Source: Gammaproteobacteria bacterium
GTDB taxonomy: Bacteria > Pseudomonadota > Gammaproteobacteria > JAURND01
Direction: 5' to 3'
NCBI GenBank assembly: GCA_035546635.1
Contig: DASZWJ010000022.1
Coordinates: 1-64,000, forward strand
Length of the DNA: 64,000 bases
Position 1 is the first letter of the stretch. The number at the start of each line of letters is the position of its first letter. Shown here piece by piece: positions 27,279-35,931 of the stretch. Position numbers and translations under genes: made by a program. The notes under the pieces were generated by a model. It had not been told where the DNA came from. It worked only from the letters and a program-made list of their open reading frames with translations, and made no database searches.

Positions 27279-28160
27279 ATGTCACAACCAACCAAAGGTG
27301 GTTATTACCTACCAGACCCAAGCTTTTGGCCTATCATAGGCTCAATCGGTTTATTTTGTATCATGTTTGGTGCAGCAAACTGGTTACACAGTGTCTACTA
27401 TGGTCCGTATATATTTTTTCTGGGCGTAGCCATCATCATTTTTGTGATATTTGGTTGGTTTGGCACAGTCATACGCGAAAATCAGCATGGCCTATACGAT
27501 AATAAACACATAGACATGTCATTTCGCTTAGGCATGTGTTGGTTCATTTTTTCAGAAGTCATGTTCTTTGGTGTATTTTTTGGCGCGTTATTCTATTCGC
27601 GAGTTCTCTCTGTGCCTTGGATAGGTGGAGAGGGGCATGGTGTAATGACCCATATATTATTATGGCCTAATTTCAATCCCACCTGGCCGGTATTACATAA
27701 CCCCGATCCCAGCTTATTTGTTGCGCCCAAAAGCGTGATGGAAACTTGGGGTTTGCCAGCATTGAATACCCTTATCCTGTTGACCAGCGGTGTCACCATC
27801 ACTGTAGCACATTGGGGTATACTGCAAAACCGTCGCATGCAAGCCTTGATTGCACAAGCTTTAACTGCGCTTCTGGGTATTTGCTTTCTTACCATGCAAG
27901 CACACGAATATACCATCGCCTATTTGGAAAAAGGCTTAACCTTAGGTTCAGGCATTTACGGTACGACCTTTTTCATGCTGACCGGCTTTCACGCACTGCA
28001 CGTCACCATTGGCACGATCATGCTGATCGTCATTTTTTTCCGTATTTATAAACACCATTTTGATCAGCACAGCCATTTCGCTTTTGAGGCGGTGTCGTGG
28101 TATTGGCACTTTGTAGACGTGGTATGGTTGCTATTGTTTGTATTTGTGTACTGGATGTAA
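27279..28160 (+). CDS. coxC: Cytochrome c oxidase subunit III
   Basis: A 293-residue, seven-helix subunit. I chose the ATG at 27279, with TTGAGGA ten bases upstream; an earlier TTG in frame is weaker. Typical parts: GYYLPDPSFWPIIGSIGLFC, FIFSEVMFFGVFFGALFYSR (the conserved Glu of helix III), MQAHEYTIAYLEKGLTLGSG, FFMLTGFHALHVTIGTIML and FVDVVWLLLFVFVYW. Subunit III stabilises subunit I and aids proton uptake. Separated from cox11 by 234 bases that contain a strong palindrome, so expression may be partly uncoupled from the upstream genes. Confidence 0.96.
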   Translation: MSQPTKGGYYLPDPSFWPIIGSIGLFCIMFGAANWLHSVYYGPYIFFLGVAIIIFVIFGWFGTVIRENQHGLYDNKHIDMSFRLGMCWFIFSEVMFFGVFFGALFYSRVLSVPWIGGEGHGVMTHILLWPNFNPTWPVLHNPDPSLFVAPKSVMETWGLPALNTLILLTSGVTITVAHWGILQNRRMQALIAQALTALLGICFLTMQAHEYTIAYLEKGLTLGSGIYGTTFFMLTGFHALHVTIGTIMLIVIFFRIYKHHFDQHSHFAFEAVSWYWHFVDVVWLLLFVFVYWM

Positions 28161-28197
28161 TTGTGCTGCAGCAAACGTTTTGAGCATAACCATGACT

Positions 28198-30573
28198 TCA
28201 ATGCCCAGAATCAATGATACCCGTGGGGGATACCTTCAAAGTTGTTTCAAGTGAAGATGATTGTGTTTTAGGAGGTAGTGGTTGCGGAGTCTTTTTAGAC
28301 CTTCTAAAAAAACGCTCTAAACTTCCAGGTGTTAGTTTACTTAAACTTTTTTTGGCTTCTGTATATCCCTGTTCAGCAGATAACTTAAAATACTTTTTGG
28401 CTTCTTCTGGATCTTTTTCCAACTCCGCTTCAGCAACGCCAGTGGAATAACACTTCCCAAGATAATACTGAGCTTTATCTAGTCCAGCATCAGCTGCTAA
28501 TTTATATAAACCGATTGCTGCCTTTGCATCTTTTTCTACACCGTATCCCTGTTCATAACAGATACCTAAACTAAATTGTGATTTAGTATGGCCTTTTTCA
28601 GCAGCTAATTGATATAAACGTGCTGCCTCTTTTAGGTCTTGTGTAACACCACAGCCTTCCGCATAACAGTTAGCTAAATTATATTGCGCTGGAGGATAGC
28701 CTTGTCCAGCTGCGCATTTGTATAAACGTATGGCTTCTTTTATGTCTTTGTTAACTTCATTGCCTTGTTCATAAATAAGAGCAAGCTCATTCTGCGCTTT
28801 TGCATGGCCTGGGCTTTGTTCAGCTGCACACCAATACCAGCGTAAAGCTTCAGATATATCTTTCTCGATTCCTCTGCCTTGACGTAGGCAATGTGCAAAA
28901 TGATACATTGCATCGGTATTACCCTGATTGGCAGAATCCTTATACCAGGCTGTAGCTATGATTTGGTTTTTTTCACCACCTATACCATGTTGGTAACAAC
29001 GTGCCAAATTATACATAGCTTTTGCATTATTTCGATTAGCAGCCGCTTGGTAATATAGTCTAGCTGTTTTTTGATCTGGAACTATGTTGATGGAAGGATC
29101 GCCTGCTTCCAACCATTCTCCTAGCTTATTTTGTGCCAAGGCATGTCCTAAACCGGCCGCCGGTTGTATGTAATGATATATTTTTGAGCGATCGGTTAAT
29201 TTGTGCAAGCAGATATCTACTAATTGCTCAAGAGCAGGTCGACTGTTGTGTTCAGTAGCTAATGCCAATAATTGCCCGCAAACTTCTTCTATTTTTTCTG
29301 CATCATCTTCAGCGCTCAGGTTATCACAACATTGTTTATAATATTCAACCGCTTTGAGATCAGCATTTGGTTTTCCTGCTTTAGCTTCTTGTTGATAACA
29401 ATATCCTAATCTATGTAAGGCTTCGGTTTGTCTTCCATGCTCCCAGACCTCTGTATAATAGCGTATAGCTGCTTTTCTATCTTGAAATATGCCTATGCCT
29501 TTTTCATAACAAAAGCCTAAAGAAAGTTTCGCATCATAATTATAGTCACTTGCTTCACTAAACAATTGGAATATACGTGGTCTTATGTTTGGTTTTGGAT
29601 TTAGTAAATAATAAAATCCAAGATTAATTTTAGATGTTGGAGTTAATTCAGCGTGGGGAATGGCTTCATAAATAAGCGCAGCTTGTTTAACATCTTTTGC
29701 CACACCGATACCTTCGTAATAACAACGTCCTAAATGATTTTGTGCTTCAATATTTCCATGGCTAGCCGCTAAAGCGTAATATTTCACAGCACGTTTGAGA
29801 TCTACTTCAACACCTAGCCCTCGTTCATAAAATTTGCCTAAACGACATTCTGCCGCCGAATCTCCGTGAGCAGCCGCCAGTTTATGTAGGTGTATGCCTT
29901 CTGCACTTTTCAATGCAGCTAATTTATATAATCGCATCGCTTCTGGTATATCTTTTTTTACATTAATGCCACCTTCAAAACACATTGCTAACTTATAGAG
30001 TTCTTCGGGATTATCTCGATGACTGTTTGGTAGTATTTCAATTAATTTTTTTAAAGCGGATTTATGCTGCTGCTGAGTAGCGCGTGTTAAATAGCTGATC
30101 GCTGCTTTGCTATCTTTTTTTAAATCACCTACACCATCTAGCAAGCATAGTCCTAGTTGATATTGACCTTCAGCATCTTGTTGGTTAGCAGATGATTGAA
30201 ATAAACGCACGGCTTTTGATAAATCTTTTTCAACGCCATCGCCGCGTAGATAACGCAGACCTAATTTATTTTGTGCCTTTGGGTGTCTTTGGTCGGCGGC
30301 TAAATGATAAAAATGCAGAGCTCTTTTTAGATCTTTGTCAACACCGTTACCTTCTTCATGATTTAATGCTAAGTTATAGTAATCGATTCCTAATTTGTGC
30401 GAAGGAGTGACTTCTTCTTTCTTCCTATCTGGATTGGATGATCGTGGAGTTTGGGTTTGGGGAGTGAAGTATGTATTGGATATAGCGTCGGATACACTGG
30501 ATCTTCTAATTGGTGATCCTTTTTCTAGTTTTAGTTTTTTTTCTCTTTCTGGGGTCATCGGTGTTCTAGGCAT
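28198..30573 (-). CDS. SEL1-repeat (TPR-like) protein
   Basis: A 791-residue protein made of about 15 SEL1 repeats of 36-38 residues from about residue 55 to 740; a good example is AQYNLANCYAEGCGVTQDLK followed by EAARLYQLAAEKGH. The start at 30573 has a GAGGT site six bases upstream. SEL1 repeats form an alpha-solenoid for protein binding; in Legionella, LpnE and EnhC affect host entry and trafficking. There is no signal peptide at the N-terminus (MPRTPMTPEREKKLKLEKGS, very basic), so it is cytoplasmic or a secretion-system substrate. The C-terminus is a charged, Ser/Pro-rich tail. Specific partner unknown. Confidence 0.85.
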   Translation of the reverse strand: MPRTPMTPEREKKLKLEKGSPIRRSSVSDAISNTYFTPQTQTPRSSNPDRKKEEVTPSHKLGIDYYNLALNHEEGNGVDKDLKRALHFYHLAADQRHPKAQNKLGLRYLRGDGVEKDLSKAVRLFQSSANQQDAEGQYQLGLCLLDGVGDLKKDSKAAISYLTRATQQQHKSALKKLIEILPNSHRDNPEELYKLAMCFEGGINVKKDIPEAMRLYKLAALKSAEGIHLHKLAAAHGDSAAECRLGKFYERGLGVEVDLKRAVKYYALAASHGNIEAQNHLGRCYYEGIGVAKDVKQAALIYEAIPHAELTPTSKINLGFYYLLNPKPNIRPRIFQLFSEASDYNYDAKLSLGFCYEKGIGIFQDRKAAIRYYTEVWEHGRQTEALHRLGYCYQQEAKAGKPNADLKAVEYYKQCCDNLSAEDDAEKIEEVCGQLLALATEHNSRPALEQLVDICLHKLTDRSKIYHYIQPAAGLGHALAQNKLGEWLEAGDPSINIVPDQKTARLYYQAAANRNNAKAMYNLARCYQHGIGGEKNQIIATAWYKDSANQGNTDAMYHFAHCLRQGRGIEKDISEALRWYWCAAEQSPGHAKAQNELALIYEQGNEVNKDIKEAIRLYKCAAGQGYPPAQYNLANCYAEGCGVTQDLKEAARLYQLAAEKGHTKSQFSLGICYEQGYGVEKDAKAAIGLYKLAADAGLDKAQYYLGKCYSTGVAEAELEKDPEEAKKYFKLSAEQGYTEAKKSLSKLTPGSLERFFRRSKKTPQPLPPKTQSSSLETTLKVSPTGIIDSGH

Positions 30574-30687
30574 AAAATACCTCATGGGTTAGAATAGCTC
30601 AGCATCTATTTAGCTTGTCATTACCACGCTGTGTCTATTGACTGTAAAGGTTCACTCCTTTGAAATGAAAAAAGATGTACTTGCTAT

Positions 30688-31527
30688 TTATTTGGGTTGA
30701 CTATTTAATCTACGTAATTTTAAATCATTAAACTGCACTAAAATCACTGAGCTGAACCAAGGATATAGGAACGTTAGTAGGCATAAGTTGGCGATATTAT
30801 TTGCGACATACACTCTGGGCATAACCAAACCCACCAGGAAGTTTACAATTTGTACCAGTAAAAATATCACTACCGCTGGTACTAATATCACTGCAAAGGT
30901 TCGCCACCAATTTCCCCAGACCAATTGGACGCTAGCTTTGATAGCTTGCACAATTTTGGTATTTTCCAATAAGATGAATAAATTAAAAAAGAACATTAAT
31001 ATGACGAGAAACACTCCGATGACAATCATCAAAGTAGTCATCATAATAATCAGCGAATAACCTGAATGCCCGCTGCTGACCAGTGAAATGAGAAAATAAA
31101 TCAAACCAAAAATGAGTCCTGCAACAATAAATAATGCTAGTAAAATTAACCAAGTGATTACATAACCACCCAGTATCGGCAAAAACTTATCTTTGGCTAG
31201 TCGCAAAGATGCTCCTGCATTGAGAGGTTTCTGTGTACCGATATTGTAAATACGACTTAGAATAAAGATTTCGCCATAGATGGTAATCAGCAAAACCACG
31301 ATAGAATATAAAATCATTAACCAGCTAAAAGAAGGAGTATTGAGTGGGGTAGTCAAAACATTCATCGTTCCGGTTGTGTTTAAGCTGGATGAGGCAGGTA
31401 GAAATACCATCGGTAACAGCCAGAGTAATTGCCAACGCCAAATACTAGTAAAACTGGTTTTATAAAGGTTGAAGCCATCGCGGAGAATGCCAATTAGGTT
31501 GAGTGGTTTTTTTGCAAAACTGAACAT
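30688..31527 (-). CDS. Multi-pass inner-membrane protein of unknown function
   Basis: A 279-residue protein with about six hydrophobic helices (for example WLMILYSIVVLLITIYGEIF, FLPILGGYVITWLILLALFI, LIIMMTTLMIVIGVFLVILM). Between them are short loops, one with ENTKIVQAIKASVQLVWGNW, a pattern seen in YciC/glycerophosphodiester-phosphodiesterase-type membrane domains. I cannot name the family with certainty. It is between the SEL1 gene and the CNNM-type gene on the same strand but has no clear operon link. Nothing suggests transport substrate. Confidence 0.7.
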   Translation of the reverse strand: MFSFAKKPLNLIGILRDGFNLYKTSFTSIWRWQLLWLLPMVFLPASSSLNTTGTMNVLTTPLNTPSFSWLMILYSIVVLLITIYGEIFILSRIYNIGTQKPLNAGASLRLAKDKFLPILGGYVITWLILLALFIVAGLIFGLIYFLISLVSSGHSGYSLIIMMTTLMIVIGVFLVILMFFFNLFILLENTKIVQAIKASVQLVWGNWWRTFAVILVPAVVIFLLVQIVNFLVGLVMPRVYVANNIANLCLLTFLYPWFSSVILVQFNDLKLRRLNSQPK

Positions 31528-31560
31528 TGAATTTGTGCTCCATTTGTTTAAAAGTAACTA

Positions 31561-32874
31561 CTATTCCTTCCTCTTTTTCAAAGGGGGAGAAATAGTAGTT
31601 ATAATTTTCACCAATAAAATCTTCGGTCCCTTAATTTTTAAAACCTCAATATCAAACTGCTCAAAACTAACCCGTTCATGCGGCTTAGGTAAACGTTCCA
31701 GCGTCGATAATAACAGACCCGCAATAGTATTTGCTTCCATTTCAGGTAAAGTAATATGCAAAGCTTTTTCCAAAAGATACAAAGGCGCATTACCTCGCAT
31801 TAATAAAGCGCCGTCTTTTGTAGTTAACCAGTCTGGCGTAGATTTACTGAATTCATCATGAATCTGACCTAGCAACGCATTTAAAATATCATTCAAGGTC
31901 ACAAAACCCACTAAAGTCCCGCTATGTTTAACCACAGCAAAATGGGTTAAACCCGCACGAAACCTGCGGAACAAGTTCAAAGCCAACAAGTCAGTACCCA
32001 CAGTTAATATGGGTCGCATCAGCTCGGCCAAGGAAGGTTCACGCGTTTGCTTAAAGAAAATATCTTTTACATGCACGACACCCATCATATGCTGAGGATC
32101 AGTTTCATAAACGGGATAACGGCTAAAGCGATGTTGGCTCATAGTGGTAACATTCGCATCAAAAGCACAATTGAGTGATAAAGCGACCATTTCTTCTATG
32201 GGGCGCATGATATCAGCCACTTTTAAATCAGCGAAATCCAAGACATTATCTAAAATTTCATGTTCTTCTTCCTCAAGCTCCCCGTGGGTATGGCTGCCGT
32301 GGAGTATTAATTTTAGTTCATCAGATGAATAATACACGCTTTCAGTTTCAGGTTTGGCGGCAGTTCCCAAAAATTTCAATATTAAATTAGCGCTTTTATT
32401 TAATAACCAAATAAACGGATACATAAGCCAATAAAAATAATACAAAGGCAAAGATGTCCACAGCGAAATTTTTTGTGGCTGACGAATGGCTAAGGATTTG
32501 GGAGCGAGCTCTCCTGCGACAATATGTAGAAAAGAAATAATGAAGAAGGCGAGAAAAAATGCGATGCCGGCGACTGCTCTTTCGGAAAAAATGCCCACTT
32601 CATGCAAGAGTGGTTCTAACAGCCGTGCAAAAGCAGGTTCGCCAATCCAGCCTAATCCCAGTGATGCTAAAGTAATGCCGAGCTGGCAGGCGGATAAATA
32701 GGCGTCTAGATGTGTATGAACCCGTTCCAAAATTTCGCCGCGTTTACCATAAACAGCTTTAATGGCTTGTATGCGGGTATTGCGTAATTTAACCAGGCCA
32801 AATTCTGCTGCAACGAAGAATCCGTTAAGTGCCACCAGTAATAGGGCTAAGATGATGAGAAGGAGTTGGGTCAT
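31561..32874 (-). CDS. CNNM/CorC-type transporter-like protein (DUF21 - CBS - CorC_HlyC)
   Basis: A 437-residue protein, start at 32874 chosen because it gives a standard N-terminal membrane helix (MTQLLLIILALLLVALNGFF). Domains in order: DUF21 with four helices and the AYLSACQLGITLASLGLGWI and HIVAGELAPKSLAIRQPQKI motifs (about 1-190), a pair of CBS domains (about 205-330, MRPIEEMVALSLN and VGFVTLNDILNALLGQIHDE), then a CorC_HlyC domain (about 350-430). Once called hemolysins (TlyC), these proteins are now linked to magnesium or sodium export. It ends 34 bases upstream of the membrane-protein gene on the same strand. Confidence 0.88.
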   Translation of the reverse strand: MTQLLLIILALLLVALNGFFVAAEFGLVKLRNTRIQAIKAVYGKRGEILERVHTHLDAYLSACQLGITLASLGLGWIGEPAFARLLEPLLHEVGIFSERAVAGIAFFLAFFIISFLHIVAGELAPKSLAIRQPQKISLWTSLPLYYFYWLMYPFIWLLNKSANLILKFLGTAAKPETESVYYSSDELKLILHGSHTHGELEEEEHEILDNVLDFADLKVADIMRPIEEMVALSLNCAFDANVTTMSQHRFSRYPVYETDPQHMMGVVHVKDIFFKQTREPSLAELMRPILTVGTDLLALNLFRRFRAGLTHFAVVKHSGTLVGFVTLNDILNALLGQIHDEFSKSTPDWLTTKDGALLMRGNAPLYLLEKALHITLPEMEANTIAGLLLSTLERLPKPHERVSFEQFDIEVLKIKGPKILLVKIITTISPPLKKRKE

Positions 32875-32998
32875 GGGTTTAATGTTAATTGGAATTAGGA
32901 CTAGGCAGGAGCATGATTCGTGTTGCACCTATTCTTTTGCGCTATATCCCCTGTTCCCCTGTCACCTTGGGAGCTCACCCACTTTTTCAAAGGACGTT

Positions 32999-33130
32999 GT
33001 TGCATAAATATCTATGCCTCTTGTTGCTTTGTGGGGTGTAGAGGTAAGAGTAAGTGCTGTAACCCCCTCTCCCCTTGTGGGAGAGGGGATATAGTGCTTG
33101 TCCGTGTTGTCGGAAGTTTATTTATGCAAC
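32999..33130. repeat. Nested palindromes: GTTGCATAAATA arms around a family C repeat
   Basis: Outer arms GTTGCATAAATA (32999-33010) and TATTTATGCAAC (33119-33130) are exact reverse complements. Inside, TAAGTGCTGTAACCCCCTCT (from 33051) pairs with AGAGGGGATATAGTGCTTG (to 33100). The inner unit recurs upstream of fadE at 35842-35912, while the outer arms recall the TTGTTGAATAAAT arms at 44276. This suggests one small palindromic element inserted in another, or a modular repeat. Confidence 0.75.
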
Positions 33131-33134
33131 TCTC

Positions 33135-33392
33135 TTAGAGCCCAGGTCCACTCGATCCGGCGGTAGGTCCCATACCTTCAGTTGGCAGGTTGGCCTCTTT
33201 AAGTTCTTCTTCAGATAACAGATGCTGCTTTGCAAGGATATCTTTTGAACTTGCACTTTCAAATGCCAAAGTCTTAAATATTGCCGCAAACGGTTCTTCG
33301 ACGCCTATTTTTACATCATCTAATAAGGCTCTTAATTTTTGTCTACCTGATTCAGCTAGATTTTTACCTACTTCTTGTGCGGTCATGGCCAT
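33135..33392 (-). CDS. Unknown 85-residue protein
   Basis: A short protein starting MAMTAQEVGKNLAESGRQKL with a helical, charged body and a Gly/Pro-rich end (TEGMGPTAGSSGPGL). No family recognised. Its ATG is four bases from the stop of the 263-residue gene upstream, so the two are almost certainly one transcript and perhaps translationally coupled. No signal peptide or membrane segment. Confidence 0.6.
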   Translation of the reverse strand: MAMTAQEVGKNLAESGRQKLRALLDDVKIGVEEPFAAIFKTLAFESASSKDILAKQHLLSEEELKEANLPTEGMGPTAGSSGPGL

Positions 33393-33395
33393 AAT

Positions 33396-34187
33396 TTAAC
33401 TCTTTAATAGGTTTTTCAGGATTTTAGTCACTTCTTCTGGAGTGTTGGGCAGCATGCGCCGCTCCAGGAAGGCATGAATGACGATATAAGCTTTTAATTT
33501 AAAATAAGTTGTATAATCGGGGTCATCAACTTGCAACTTAGCCGGCACCGTGATGCCTCGTGCTTTAAATCGTGTCAGAATTTCTGGCCAAGGTTGCTGT
33601 GCTTTTAAATCCGTGATTTCTTCTTCATTTAAATTATATCCAGCATCTTGTAGCTCAGTAATCATTTGTTGGATGAATTTCATTCTATAATCATCCCACT
33701 CTTTATCCAGCTCTTTAGTTAATTTTTCCAACTTCTTTTCGAACACAGCAAGACGTGATTCCAGTTCCGGTAATTCTTTTTGTGTCTCAATAGTTTTCTT
33801 ATAGGCTTTTTCCAAGGTGTTGATGGATTCTTGTAAATCTTTGTGCTGCACGGGAATCGTGACTGAAGGCAAGCGATCACGTAATTTAGTCAGGCTATCT
33901 TTGAGGATACGTCGTTGCGTATTAGCCTGTTCCATCGTATTAATAATGTCACGGTGGACTCTGACTACATAGGCGTAAGCTGCCAAACAGGGTTTGATAG
34001 CATTTTGTGGATTAAGCTGAGAATCTATGATTTGTTTGGCACTTAAGAGATTTAATGTGTCAGCGGCATTTGGCGCCTCTTGAGGTTCGGATAATGAATA
34101 TTTTCGAATGAGATTAGAGAGTGTTTTCAGTTCGCTCACTATGGTTCTGGCATAGCTGGAATAATGGGGAGCGCGTGATTTTTTCAT
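33396..34187 (-). CDS. Unknown coiled-coil protein
   Basis: A 263-residue soluble protein with a start preceded by AGGA. Residues 95-170 are strongly heptad-like (LTKLRDRLPSVTI, then LQESINTLEKAYKKTIETQK and ESRLAVFEKKLEKLTKELDK), indicating a coiled coil. A C-terminal globular region has YKLKAYIVIHAFLERRML-like features (about 220-250). No family recognised. It is the first of a two-gene set with the 85-residue gene. In a Legionellales-like genome, coiled-coil orphans of this kind are often secretion-system substrates, but there is no direct sign here. Confidence 0.65.
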   Translation of the reverse strand: MKKSRAPHYSSYARTIVSELKTLSNLIRKYSLSEPQEAPNAADTLNLLSAKQIIDSQLNPQNAIKPCLAAYAYVVRVHRDIINTMEQANTQRRILKDSLTKLRDRLPSVTIPVQHKDLQESINTLEKAYKKTIETQKELPELESRLAVFEKKLEKLTKELDKEWDDYRMKFIQQMITELQDAGYNLNEEEITDLKAQQPWPEILTRFKARGITVPAKLQVDDPDYTTYFKLKAYIVIHAFLERRMLPNTPEEVTKILKNLLKS

Positions 34188-34257
34188 TGTATCCTATCTT
34201 AAATAAATGATTGAATATTGACTATATTTTAGCACATCAGTGGGATAAGCGTTAGTC

Positions 34258-34325
34258 CTCTTACAGCCGTGGCGTTTTTCCTTCTCCCACAAGGAGAGAA
34301 GGAAAAAAGTTATGGCTATAAGAAG
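34258..34325. repeat. Composite palindrome, family B
   Basis: Outer arms CTCTTACAGCCGTGGC (from 34258) and TTATGGCTATAAGAAG (to 34325) enclose CCTTCTCCCACAAGGAGAGA and GG, itself a palindrome with flanking T and A runs. It matches the layout of 23423-23512. It lies between the coiled-coil gene and the aminopeptidase gene. Confidence 0.75.
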
Positions 34326-34397
34326 CAGTATCCCTTTGATTGCCTTGTAATCGCTTTGGCAATAAAATGGTAAGACAAAACTTCATAGGAATTTATT

Positions 34398-35777
34398 ATG
34401 CTAAATTGCTTTACCCAGATGGAAGAAGGCGCTGTTCCCATTATCCCGATTTATGAGGATCAATTGGCCAATTGGTCAGAACAACAGGAAGAAAGGGTTA
34501 AAAATTGGGTAAATTCAATAGGTTTTCGCGCTAAATCCGGTACATTTGGTTTGTTGTGTGATGCAACGGGTAAGCTTGAAAAAGTGTTATTGGGCATGAC
34601 CCATGCTAAAGATTTAGCTGTATTCGGACAATTGGCAGTCAATTTGCCCAAGGGGCACTACAAAATTGCCGCAGCATTTGATAAAGAACAATATTACCAG
34701 GCTTTTTTAGCTTGGGGCATGGCCAGCTATCAGTTTACCCCCTTTAAAAAATTTCCTCCTCTAGAAGCAAAACTCTATTTGTCTGAGAATGATGTCCATA
34801 GTGCATATTTAGAAGCTGTGCTGAGAGCCATTTATCTGGTCCGGGATTTGATTAATACACCTGCCGATGATATGACCCCTGGTGATTTAATGGAGGCAGC
34901 TTCGCATGTGGCTGAAGAATTGGGTGGCAAAGTAAAACACATTTTTGGCGATGAATTGTTAAAAGCTGGTTACCCCACGATCTACGCGGTTGGCCGTGCC
35001 AGTCAACATCCCCCTGGTTTGATTGATCTGCATTGGGGTAATCCCAGTCATCCTAAGGTCACTTTAGTGGGTAAAGGGGTGTGTTTTGACACGGGAGGGT
35101 TGGATATCAAGAATGCATCGAGCATGGCTTTGATGAAAAAAGACATGGCTGGTGCTGCGCATGTGCTTGGGTTGGCACGAATTATCATGGCACTAAAATT
35201 ACCGGTCAACCTGCGTGTATTGATTCCTGCTGTGGAAAATGCGGTTTCAGGCGATTCTTATCATCCAGGTGATGTGCTGGTCACACGCAAAGGACTCACC
35301 GTCGAAGTCACTAACACAGATGCTGAGGGTCGTTTGGTATTAAGCGATGCACTGCATGAAGCGGCAACGGAAAAACCTGAGTTGTTACTGGATTTTGCTA
35401 CCTTGACCGGTGCAGCGCGAGTTGCTTTGGGGACGGATATCGCTGCGCTTTTTACACCGGATGACGAATTGGCGGCTAGTTTAATGGCTTGTGGGAAGGC
35501 GGAGAACGATCTGCTTTGGCGCTTGCCTATTCATGCACCTTATCGAAAAATGTTGGATAGCAGAATTGCTGACCTGACTAATTCATCTCAAGCACCTTAT
35601 GCCGGAGCCATTACTGCAGCAGTTTTTCTAAAAGAATTCGTTCCAGATGATATTGCCTGGGCTCACTTTGATATTATGGCTTGGAATACCAGCTCTAAAC
35701 CCGCAGCGCCTGAAGGCGGCGAGGCTTGTGCACTGCGTGCCGTGGCGCGTTATCTTTACGAGCGATTTGCTCCTTAG
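34398..35777 (+). CDS. Leucyl aminopeptidase (M17 family)
   Basis: A 459-residue di-metal exopeptidase. The metal site and catalytic Lys/Arg region are seen in LVGKGVCFDTGGLDIKNASS followed by MALMKKDMAGAAHVLG, and the signature NTDAEGRLVLSDAL is intact. An N-terminal macro-like domain (residues 1-140) is diverged from E. coli PepA (503 residues), so this is closer to the shorter proteobacterial M17 group found in Rickettsia and Legionella. It removes N-terminal residues from peptides in the cytoplasm. An AGGAA site precedes the ATG. Monocistronic, with repeats before and after. Confidence 0.92.
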   Translation: MLNCFTQMEEGAVPIIPIYEDQLANWSEQQEERVKNWVNSIGFRAKSGTFGLLCDATGKLEKVLLGMTHAKDLAVFGQLAVNLPKGHYKIAAAFDKEQYYQAFLAWGMASYQFTPFKKFPPLEAKLYLSENDVHSAYLEAVLRAIYLVRDLINTPADDMTPGDLMEAASHVAEELGGKVKHIFGDELLKAGYPTIYAVGRASQHPPGLIDLHWGNPSHPKVTLVGKGVCFDTGGLDIKNASSMALMKKDMAGAAHVLGLARIIMALKLPVNLRVLIPAVENAVSGDSYHPGDVLVTRKGLTVEVTNTDAEGRLVLSDALHEAATEKPELLLDFATLTGAARVALGTDIAALFTPDDELAASLMACGKAENDLLWRLPIHAPYRKMLDSRIADLTNSSQAPYAGAITAAVFLKEFVPDDIAWAHFDIMAWNTSSKPAAPEGGEACALRAVARYLYERFAP

Positions 35778-35841
35778 AAAAAGGGTTCGCAGGCCATAAG
35801 ATAGGTATCTATGCAAAATACTTCTTCCTCTGTACATGGGC

Positions 35842-35912
35842 TAGATTAAGCACTGTAATCCCCTCTCCCTAACTCTCCCCCACAAGAGGAGAGGGGATGC
35901 AGTGTTTAATCT
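35842..35912. repeat. Inverted repeat, family C (CCCCTCTCCC type)
   Basis: Left arm from 35842 (TAGATTAAGCACTGTAATCC, then CCTCTCC) pairs with the right arm ending at 35912 (GGAGAGGGGATGCAGTGTTT, then AATCTA). The loop reads CTAACTCTCCCCCACAAGA. The same inner unit occurs at 33051-33100. Its right edge almost touches the fadE start region. Confidence 0.8.
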
Positions 35913-35931
35913 ACAAACCGGGATCATTCAT

